A stretch of DNA of 9,775 nucleotides from Spartobacteria bacterium (lineage in GTDB: Bacteria > Verrucomicrobiota > Verrucomicrobiia > Chthoniobacterales > UBA10450), in assembly GCA_021324035.1 (NCBI GenBank), contig JAJPJU010000082.1:1-9775 (forward strand), written 5' to 3'. Positions 1 to 5,886 of this stretch are shown piece after piece. Both the position numbers and the translations under genes were made by a program. Under the pieces are notes generated by a model. The model worked only from the letters and a program-made list of their open reading frames with translations. It searched no databases and had not been told where the DNA came from. Every line of letters starts with the position of its first letter. Position 1 is the stretch's first letter.

Positions 1-698
1 ATCGCACCCTGATCGTTGTCCCGACTTACAACGAGCGGGAGAACGTCTCCACCCTCATTCCGCAACTGTTGAATGTCGCGCCAAGCGCAGATGTCATGCT
101 GATCGATGACAATTCGCCGGACCAAACCGCCGACCATGCCGAACAATTGTTCGCGGTCCACCCGCGTTTTTCGGTTCTTCGTCGAAAGTCGGGCCGCGGT
201 TACGGGCGTAGCCTGCTCGACGGTTATCGAATGGCGGTGGACCGCGACTACGGGCGACTAGTCCAACTCGATGCCGACTTCTCGCACGATCCCGTTATCG
301 TGCCCCAATTGATTCAGGGTACGGTTCGGGCGGATGCCGTCATCGGCTCGCGTTACTGCGCTGGCGGCAGCGTTGCTAACTGGCCGTTGCGGCGTCGATT
401 ACTGAGCCGATTTGCCAATCAATATGTTCGCACGATTACAGGCCTAAAAGTGCGCGACAGCACCAGCGGATTCCGGTGTTACACTCGGCGCGCATTACAG
501 GTCCTTCTGGAAATGCCAATTGCAGCCGAAGGCTACGCGTTCCTGGTTGAAACGACCTTTCGAGCACAACGCGCCGGTCTCAAAATCGCTGAAGTACCGA
601 TCACGTTTGTCGATCGCCGCCAAGGCCAATCCAAAATGTCGCGCAAGATCATCTTCGAGTCCGTACTTCGGCCGTGGCGCTTGCGTTTTGGGCGTTGA
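1..698 (+). CDS. Polyprenol-phosphate sugar synthase, GT2 family (DPM1/GtrB-like), 5' end missing
   Basis: The reading frame is open from the first complete codon (base 3), so the gene begins just before the window. About 231 residues are visible. They contain the GT2 opening VVPTYNERENV, the acidic DDNSPD segment, the metal-binding LDADFSHDP stretch, DSTSGFRCYTRRAL, and the C-terminal signature VPITFVDRRQGQSKMS that is typical of dolichol/polyprenol-phosphate mannosyl- or glucosyltransferases. These enzymes move a sugar from a nucleotide donor to a polyprenyl phosphate at the cytoplasmic membrane face. The protein ends soon after the catalytic domain without the C-terminal membrane segments of GtrB or bacterial Ppm types, so it resembles the soluble DPM1 form. 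A GT-C glycosyltransferase at the other end of the window could use such a lipid-linked sugar. The sugar cannot be read from the sequence. Only a few N-terminal residues, including the start codon, are likely to be missing. Confidence 0.87.
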   Translation, partial: RTLIVVPTYNERENVSTLIPQLLNVAPSADVMLIDDNSPDQTADHAEQLFAVHPRFSVLRRKSGRGYGRSLLDGYRMAVDRDYGRLVQLDADFSHDPVIVPQLIQGTVRADAVIGSRYCAGGSVANWPLRRRLLSRFANQYVRTITGLKVRDSTSGFRCYTRRALQVLLEMPIAAEGYAFLVETTFRAQRAGLKIAEVPITFVDRRQGQSKMSRKIIFESVLRPWRLRFGR

Positions 699-716
699 GG
701 CCACATCGTCAAAACG

Positions 717-745
717 TTGAAAGACGTCGCGTATTCCATTAGAAT
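717..745 (+). promoter_or_regulatory. Sigma70-type promoter candidate upstream of the sphingolipid gene run
   Basis: TTGAAA at 717-722 and TAGAAT at 740-745 are separated by exactly 17 bases. Each box matches five of six positions of the TTGACA/TATAAT consensus. It lies in the 61-base gap between the GT2 gene and the desaturase. It would place the transcript start near 752, only about eight bases before the desaturase ATG, so the message would be almost leaderless, and no Shine-Dalgarno sequence is present. The assignment assumes an ordinary sigma70 consensus in this organism. Confidence 0.42.
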
Positions 746-759
746 TCGTCTCTCGCCAA

Positions 760-1779
760 ATGCGCGCGGCCTTCTACCAATCCGGAACCGAACACCCTCA
801 CCTGGGCCGGGCCCGGGCGCTGCTTAAGGCCCATCCCGAGATTCGCCAGTTAATGGTGCGCAATCCCTGGACCGCTTGGCTCGGGTTATCGATTGTGGTC
901 TTTCAAACCGGGATCGCTTTCGGAATGGGCAAGCTCGGGATCCATTACTGGTGGCTTAGCCTGATCATCGGATATTTTGTCGGCGCCTTCGCCAATCACG
1001 CCAACTACGTCATCATCCACGATGCGACGCATAACCTTATCTTTCGGCGAAAAGCCTGGAACATTTTCGTCGCGATATTGGCCGATCTGCCGAATCTCGC
1101 GCCCGGAGCGATGGGGTTCCGTGTTTATCATCTAAAACATCACTCGCACCAGGGGGACTACGAGCACGATGCCGATCTCGCCAACCATTGGGAGGCGCGG
1201 TTGGTTGGCAACGTTTGGTACCGAAAAGCGCTTTGGCTGATGCTCTTTCCCTTTTTTCAGCTCACCCGGCCTCCCCGCCTGAAGGCGATTACCATGCGCG
1301 ACCGGTGGTTCGTTCTTAATCTTGTCTGCGCGGCGGCTTACGATGTCGCTGTCGTATATTTCTGTGGCTGGGCAGGATTTCTCTATCTCGCGTTTTCGTT
1401 TTTCTTTTCGATCGGTCTGCACCCAGTCGGCGCGCGCTGGATCCAGGAGCATTATACGAACGACTTGGACCAGGAGACTTACAGCTACTACGGCCCGATC
1501 AACCGGCTGTGCCTGAACATGGGTTACCACAACGAGCACCACGATCTGCCTTCCATTCCGTGGAATAATTTGCCGAGGCTGCACGCAATGGCTCCGGAAT
1601 TTTACGATACCCTAAAGTCGCACTCGTCGTGGACGCGGTTGCTTTTTCAATTCATTTTCGATAAGCGATACAGTCTCTTCTCGCGAATCGAGCGGCTGAA
1701 GCAGCCGAACGTCGAACTCAGCCGCTCGCACGATGCGGCTCCCAATTCTGCAAGCGCCCTGGTCGCCGCGCGGCACTGA
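760..1779 (+). CDS. Sphingolipid delta-4 desaturase-like membrane fatty acid desaturase (DEGS1 family)
   Basis: This 339-residue membrane di-iron desaturase carries three histidine boxes: HDATH (87-91), HLKHH (124-128) and HNEHH (257-261). The flanking sequence is characteristic of dihydroceramide desaturases rather than generic acyl-lipid desaturases. It has an N-terminal ARALLKAHPEIRQLM segment, GLHPVGARWIQEHY (219-232), ETYSYYGPINRLCLNMGYH and a C-terminal YDTLKSHSSW. Length and box spacing match eukaryotic DEGS1/DES1. That family introduces the 4,5-trans double bond into dihydroceramide, and some members 4-hydroxylate. Hydrophobic stretches near residues 40-80, 100-120 and 185-220 fit an integral membrane protein. 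ATG at 760 leaves the usual short N-terminus ahead of the conserved region. No Shine-Dalgarno is seen, and a promoter-like element lies just upstream. It is followed after 12 bases by a 2-hydroxylase and then by SPT, which supports a ceramide-type substrate. Desaturase versus C4-hydroxylase activity cannot be settled from motifs. Confidence 0.88.
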   Translation: MRAAFYQSGTEHPHLGRARALLKAHPEIRQLMVRNPWTAWLGLSIVVFQTGIAFGMGKLGIHYWWLSLIIGYFVGAFANHANYVIIHDATHNLIFRRKAWNIFVAILADLPNLAPGAMGFRVYHLKHHSHQGDYEHDADLANHWEARLVGNVWYRKALWLMLFPFFQLTRPPRLKAITMRDRWFVLNLVCAAAYDVAVVYFCGWAGFLYLAFSFFFSIGLHPVGARWIQEHYTNDLDQETYSYYGPINRLCLNMGYHNEHHDLPSIPWNNLPRLHAMAPEFYDTLKSHSSWTRLLFQFIFDKRYSLFSRIERLKQPNVELSRSHDAAPNSASALVAARH

Positions 1780-1791
1780 CTCTGACTTGGT

Positions 1792-2403
1792 ATGGAACAA
1801 CTCTACGTTTCCAAGCAAAACGAAAGCGCGCGGATGTTCAAAAGCGATTTCATGGAATTTTTTTCCCATGTCCACCCGTCGATACCGCTGGTGCTTTACG
1901 TTCCCGCGATTGCTTACATGCTTTACTCATCGATTTGGCGACATCAATTACCGATCCTGCTGGTTGTCGCGTTGTTTTTTGTCGGGGTCCTGATTTGGAC
2001 GCTGCTTGAATACGTTATCCATCGCCAGATCTTTCATTACCAGCCAACAACGCCGGTCGGAAAAAAACTCCACTTCATCGTCCACGGCGTTCACCACGAT
2101 TATCCAAATGATGCGAAAAGGCTGGTGATGCCGCCGGTAATCAGCATTCCCCTGGCGATTATCTTTTACGTGCTGTTCCTCCTTCTTTTCGGAAAGGGCG
2201 CGCCGGCAATCTGGGCCGGTCTGGTGGCCGGTTACGTTTGCTACGATTCCATTCATTATGCGATTCATCATTTCCCAATGCAGAGCCGCCTTCTAAATCG
2301 GCTGAAACAACATCATCTCCGCCATCATTTTCACAACGATCAGGCTGGCTACGGAGTCAGCTCGCCGTTTTGGGACTACGTTTTCCGCACTAACGGGCGC
2401 TAA
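1792..2403 (+). CDS. Sphingolipid fatty acid 2-hydroxylase (FA2H/Scs7-like, sterol desaturase superfamily)
   Basis: This 203-residue membrane protein has the histidine pattern of FA2H/Scs7: EYVIHRQIFH (H77, H82), H94, HGVHH (H98, H101, H102), HYAIHH (H155, H159, H160) and HHLRHH (174-179). The family signature YGVSSPFWDYVFRT follows at 187-200. Membrane segments are visible around 33-48, 55-72, 117-134 and 139-155. The family binds a di-metal centre and hydroxylates C2 of the N-acyl chain of ceramides. The bacterial protein lacks the N-terminal cytochrome b5 domain of most eukaryotic homologues, so electrons must come from a separate carrier. ATG at 1792 follows the desaturase stop by 12 bases, with no clear Shine-Dalgarno, so co-transcription is likely. 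Its place between a DEGS1-like desaturase and SPT supports sphingolipid modification. A role on free or other acyl lipids is the main alternative. Confidence 0.86.
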   Translation: MEQLYVSKQNESARMFKSDFMEFFSHVHPSIPLVLYVPAIAYMLYSSIWRHQLPILLVVALFFVGVLIWTLLEYVIHRQIFHYQPTTPVGKKLHFIVHGVHHDYPNDAKRLVMPPVISIPLAIIFYVLFLLLFGKGAPAIWAGLVAGYVCYDSIHYAIHHFPMQSRLLNRLKQHHLRHHFHNDQAGYGVSSPFWDYVFRTNGR

Positions 2404-2432
2404 GGCGTCAGTTTGGCGGTTACATTTAAGCC

Positions 2433-2461
2433 TTGTCGACAGGGGGAGCCGAACGTAAACT
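2433..2461 (+). promoter_or_regulatory. Weak internal promoter candidate ahead of SPT
   Basis: The 70-base gap between the hydroxylase and SPT is the largest inside the run. It contains TTGTCG at 2433-2438 and TAAACT at 2456-2461 with a 17-base spacer, each matching four of six consensus positions. It lies just before the SPT ATG at 2474. A purine-rich stretch, AGGGGGAG at 2441-2448, is too far from the start to be an ordinary ribosome binding site. A match of this quality can arise by chance. Confidence 0.2.
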
Positions 2462-2473
2462 AGCTGCCCCGAT

Positions 2474-3814
2474 ATGGAACCCGTCAAAGGCGACGGTTCC
2501 CATAAGGAAATGAACCAAGACCCTGCAAAACTCAGTTTGAGCAATTTTATCGCTGGCGAAAGCCGCGATCCACTGGAAGCTCCGCCAACTTTTACCCGCT
2601 GGATGCAGGCCGGCGCATGGGCGGTTGAACTTTACGAACCCGAATTGCTCGCCAGTGCGGACGCTCGCACAACAATCGATTACAACGGCAGGCCGCGTTC
2701 AGTAATCAATCTTTGTTCCTACAATTATCTTGGCCTCGCCAATCATCCCGAGGTCGTCGCCGCCGCCCACGGAGCGCTCAAAACCCACGGGCTCGGCGCC
2801 TGCGGTTCACCGATGCTCTCAGGAATGACTGATTTGCACCGGGAACTCGAACAGCGCGTCGCAGAATTTCTCGGTCGTGAGGATGCGATGCTTTTCAACA
2901 GCGGATTCGGCGGTGCCTTGGGCACGATTTCCGGCCTCCTTCGCAAAAATGATGTCGCGGTTCTCGATAACCGATCTCACTTGAGCCTGCGCGACGGCGC
3001 GGTGCTTTCGCGATGCCGGACCGAGAAGTTCGAGCACAACGATCCAGCTTCGCTCGATGCTGCTTTAAGACGCCACGCCGGGCGGCGCCAGCTCGTCATC
3101 GTGGAAGGAATTTATTCGATGGACGGTGACTTCGGACATCTGGATGAATTAATAGATGTCGCCGACGCCCATGGTGCCCGCATTTTCGTCGACGAAGCGC
3201 ACTCGATGTTAGCGTGCGGCGAGAAAGGGCGCGGCGCGGCCGAAAAATTTGGAGTCGAAGACCGGGTGCCTCTCATTTACGGCACATTTTCAAAGGCATT
3301 CGGCGCGCTGGGCGGATTTGTGGCGGGTTCAAAGGAAACATTGCGTTATCTCCGATTTTACGCCCACCCCTACGTCTACTCCTGCGCTCTGCCGCCGGTC
3401 GTGGTGGCGGGTATCCTCAAGGCGCTTGAAATTGGGCGGCGGGAGCCCGAGTTGCGGACCCGGCTGTGGGAGAATGCGAATTATTTCCACCAAAAACTGC
3501 GCGAGCTTGGGATCGATACCGGAAAATCGACGACCTACATTATGCCGATTGTGATCGGGGACCGCGAACGAATGTACCGATTGTGCCACGAATTGCGGCG
3601 CCGAGGCCTCTGGGTTGCGCCGGTCGATTACCCCGCCGTTCCGCAAAATAAAATCTGTTTCCGTGCTTGCGTGACAGCCAAGCACACCCGGGCGGATCTC
3701 GATGAAGCGCTCAACATTCTCGGTGACACGCTGAAGGGAGATTCCAAAGTTAAATCAGCGGCATTTCGTTTGCGCTGCAAGATGTCTGAGTTGGCGCTCA
3801 GAATGAGTTCTTAA
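2474..3814 (+). CDS. spt: Serine palmitoyltransferase-like alpha-oxoamine synthase (PLP-dependent)
   Basis: This 446-residue fold-type I PLP enzyme belongs to the alpha-oxoamine synthase family. It would catalyse the committed step of sphingolipid synthesis, condensing L-serine with an acyl thioester to 3-ketosphinganine. Visible landmarks are NLCSYNYLGLANHPEV (79-94), GSPMLSGMTDLHRELE (111-126), the stacking histidine H169 in DNRSHLSL, DEAHS with D240 and H243, and the PLP lysine K274 in GTFSKAFGALGG. Spacing between H169, D240, H243 and K274 closely follows soluble bacterial SPT. By motif alone it could be KBL, BioF or ALAS. The neighbouring desaturase, 2-hydroxylase and acyltransferase make SPT much the best reading. 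The N-terminus is extended by about 40 residues. ATG at 2474 is the first start after an in-frame stop at 2456, and Met13 (2510) is a credible alternative. No transmembrane segment is obvious. Its stop overlaps the next start (TAATG), which suggests translational coupling. Confidence 0.83.
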   Translation: MEPVKGDGSHKEMNQDPAKLSLSNFIAGESRDPLEAPPTFTRWMQAGAWAVELYEPELLASADARTTIDYNGRPRSVINLCSYNYLGLANHPEVVAAAHGALKTHGLGACGSPMLSGMTDLHRELEQRVAEFLGREDAMLFNSGFGGALGTISGLLRKNDVAVLDNRSHLSLRDGAVLSRCRTEKFEHNDPASLDAALRRHAGRRQLVIVEGIYSMDGDFGHLDELIDVADAHGARIFVDEAHSMLACGEKGRGAAEKFGVEDRVPLIYGTFSKAFGALGGFVAGSKETLRYLRFYAHPYVYSCALPPVVVAGILKALEIGRREPELRTRLWENANYFHQKLRELGIDTGKSTTYIMPIVIGDRERMYRLCHELRRRGLWVAPVDYPAVPQNKICFRACVTAKHTRADLDEALNILGDTLKGDSKVKSAAFRLRCKMSELALRMSS

Positions 3815-4752
3815 TGGCTGCGCCGGCCGCGCAACCTTCTGTCCTCGAAACCACTTACAAGGTGCGCGAGGCCGAAGGGATCCTCGATCTTTACTTTTAC
3901 CGCCGGGTCGGATTCCAACTCGCCAAGCTCTTTGCGAAAGTCGGAATCTCTCCCGTGGGAGTCACGCTTCTCGGCGGCTTGGTCGGAATTGTTGCCAGTC
4001 ACCTCTATTTTTATCGGGATTTGGGAACGAACATCGTCGGGATGGCGCTTCATGTCTGTGCCAACGCGTTGGACAATGCGGACGGGCAGCTCGCGCGCCT
4101 TACCGGCCGGCAAAGCAAGGAAGGCCGGATCCTGGATAGCGTGGTCGATCACCTGATCTTCACCAGCATTTATGCGCACCTGGCCCTGCGGGCTTTTTTT
4201 GCGGGAGCTTCGCCCGCGGTTTTCCTTCTCGCTTTGATTGCCGGTATCTGCCACGCGGTCCAAGGCGGCGCAGCCGATTATTATCGCAACGCTTATCTTT
4301 ACTTTACGAGTGGAAGGTCGCGCGGCGATTTTGATTCGTCCGCGGTTCTCCGCTCCGATTACGAAGCCCTCACCTGGCGGGCCCAACCGTGGAAAAAGTT
4401 CTTATCCGCGTTATATCTGAATTTCACGCGCCAACAGGAGTTGATCGCTCCGGCGTTAGGAAATTTGCGAGAAGCCGTCGACCAGTTTTTTAGTGACCAA
4501 ATTCCAGATTGGTTGAAGCGGAGATATGGCGATGCCGCGCGGCCAATGTTCAGATTCTGGAGTGGATTGATGACCAACACCCGGATGCTTCTTCTTTTCA
4601 TCTTTCTGATTTTGGATCGGCCAACCTGGTTTTTTTGGTCCGAAATCACGGCGCTTAATTTACTTTTGGTATATCTGGTTTACCGGCAGTCGGCCATGTG
4701 CTCTTCACTGCTTGAAATGGTAACGCAATCGCGTCGGCAGCAGCTGGATTAA
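3814..4752 (+). CDS. CDP-alcohol phosphatidyltransferase family protein, probable sphingolipid/phospholipid head-group transferase
   Basis: This 312-residue membrane protein has a complete CDP-alcohol phosphotransferase motif. D87, D90, G91, A94, R95, G104, D108 and D112 fit the pattern DxxDGxxAR-x8-GxxxDxxxD. Such enzymes move a phospho-alcohol between a CDP-linked donor and a hydroxyl acceptor. Hydrophobic segments lie around 45-68, 72-86, 113-150, 258-272 and 282-293. A long polar insertion (about 155-250) separates the catalytic core from the last helices, so the protein is larger than minimal PgsA or PssA types. It starts within the SPT stop codon and is followed after 3 bases by the GNAT gene, so it is embedded in the sphingolipid run. 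By position it may build a phosphorylated ceramide head group or a phosphoinositol donor for one. Bacteroides sphingolipid loci also carry CDP-alcohol transferases. The exact substrate pair is unknown. Confidence 0.82.
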   Translation: MAAPAAQPSVLETTYKVREAEGILDLYFYRRVGFQLAKLFAKVGISPVGVTLLGGLVGIVASHLYFYRDLGTNIVGMALHVCANALDNADGQLARLTGRQSKEGRILDSVVDHLIFTSIYAHLALRAFFAGASPAVFLLALIAGICHAVQGGAADYYRNAYLYFTSGRSRGDFDSSAVLRSDYEALTWRAQPWKKFLSALYLNFTRQQELIAPALGNLREAVDQFFSDQIPDWLKRRYGDAARPMFRFWSGLMTNTRMLLLFIFLILDRPTWFFWSEITALNLLLVYLVYRQSAMCSSLLEMVTQSRRQQLD

Positions 4753-4755
4753 GGC

Positions 4756-5886
4756 GTGTCACAGATACAGATTTCGCGAGTCAGGAGCAATCGCGACCGG
4801 GACGCCTTCATTGGATTCCCGTGGCAAGTTTATCGGGACGATCCGGCCTGGGTCCCGCCGCTGATTATCGAGCGCAAGGAGTTTCTCGATCGCGAGAAAC
4901 ATCCGTTTTACCGCCACGGCGACGCCGCGCTTTTCCTGGCGAGACGAAATGGTGAAATCGTTGGCCAGATCATGGCGAGCGACGATCCCAACTACAACGC
5001 GTTGCACAAGTCGAACGTGGGCTGCTTTGGGTTGTTCGATTCAATCGACGATGTTGACGTTGCCAGCTCACTGTTTGATGCGGCAACGAATTGGCTGCGC
5101 GACCGTGGGCGCACCGAAGTCATGGGCCCCGTTGATTATTCGACCAACTATGTTTGCGGATTGCTGGTCGATGGATTCGAACATCCGCCAACCCTGTTGA
5201 CTGCGCATAACCCGCCATATTACGTGCGATTAATCGAAGCCAACGGTTTCAAGAAGGAGGTCGACTGGTTTGCGTGGTGGTTCGATCCGAAAAACGCGCC
5301 GGTTTCGAGATTGCGCCGTCTGGTCGACGCACGCACACGAAAAACACAGGCAAAAGTTCGCCCGATAAACCTTCGGGATCTCGCCGGCGATAGCCAGCGT
5401 CTCGCTGCAGTCTTCAACAAGGCGTGGGAAAACAACTGGGGTTTTGTGCCTTTCACTCCCATAGAGGCAGAGCACATGGCAAAGGAAATGCGGCCAATCA
5501 TCGATCCATCCATGACCTTAATCGCCGAAATCGATAACGCTCCGGTCGGGTTCGTCATTTGCGTTCCCGATATCAACGTTGCTTTGAAACAAATTAATGG
5601 CCGGCTGACGCGCTTCGGGCTGCCGATCGGACTGATTCGGCTACTATGGTTGCGGCGAAAAATCCGCAAGGCGCGCTTTGTTGCCCTTGGCGTTCTCGAG
5701 AAATTTCGCCGCGCGGGAATTGCAGAAATGCTGGTACTCCGGGTGTTGGAGGAAGGCGCGGGCCGCGGTTTCACCGCCGAACTGAGTATGACACTTGAAG
5801 ACAATGTGATGGTGAATCGCTTTATCGAAGCGGTAGGCGCGACCCGTTACAAAACTTATCGAATTTATCGCCGGCCAATTTCATGA
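4756..5886 (+). CDS. GNAT-fold acyltransferase, candidate bacterial ceramide synthase
   Basis: This 376-residue protein belongs to a large two-domain GNAT-like family recognisable from FPWQVYRDDPAWVPPL (21-36), KHPFYRHGDAALFLARR (48-64), MGPVDYSTNYVCGLLVDGF (123-141) and NPPYY (152-156). The C-terminal half holds a GNAT acyl-CoA-binding turn, LGVLEKFRRAGIAEMLV (311-327). Such proteins are usually annotated only as N-acetyltransferases. The ceramide synthase reported from Caulobacter (bCerS) is, as I recall, a GNAT-type protein unrelated to eukaryotic CerS. An acyltransferase of this kind directly inside an SPT operon is a natural candidate for N-acylating 3-ketosphinganine. A GTG start at 4756 lies 3 bases after the previous stop, with only an AAGG very close ahead. 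It keeps the conserved N-terminal region intact. The last four bases overlap the next gene (ATGA). The acyltransferase fold is fairly secure, and the ceramide synthase role is inferred. Confidence 0.72.
   Translation: MSQIQISRVRSNRDRDAFIGFPWQVYRDDPAWVPPLIIERKEFLDREKHPFYRHGDAALFLARRNGEIVGQIMASDDPNYNALHKSNVGCFGLFDSIDDVDVASSLFDAATNWLRDRGRTEVMGPVDYSTNYVCGLLVDGFEHPPTLLTAHNPPYYVRLIEANGFKKEVDWFAWWFDPKNAPVSRLRRLVDARTRKTQAKVRPINLRDLAGDSQRLAAVFNKAWENNWGFVPFTPIEAEHMAKEMRPIIDPSMTLIAEIDNAPVGFVICVPDINVALKQINGRLTRFGLPIGLIRLLWLRRKIRKARFVALGVLEKFRRAGIAEMLVLRVLEEGAGRGFTAELSMTLEDNVMVNRFIEAVGATRYKTYRIYRRPIS

Noticed and set aside
1132..1584. Minus-strand open frame (150 codons) opposite the desaturase
   Set aside because: It is antisense to the desaturase histidine boxes 2 and 3 and has no family-like sequence.
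2474..3814. Reading the PLP enzyme as 2-amino-3-ketobutyrate ligase, BioF or 5-aminolevulinate synthase
   Set aside because: Motifs alone permit it, but no biotin, haem or threonine genes are nearby and five neighbours fit sphingolipid synthesis.
3811..4386. Minus-strand open frame (191 codons) opposite the first CDP-alcohol transferase
   Set aside because: It is opposite the catalytic motif of a clear membrane enzyme and lacks domain-like features.
5220..5804. Long minus-strand open frame (194 codons) opposite the GNAT gene
   Set aside because: It is antisense to conserved GNAT sequence, has arginine/serine-rich composition without any recognisable motif, and looks like a shadow frame.
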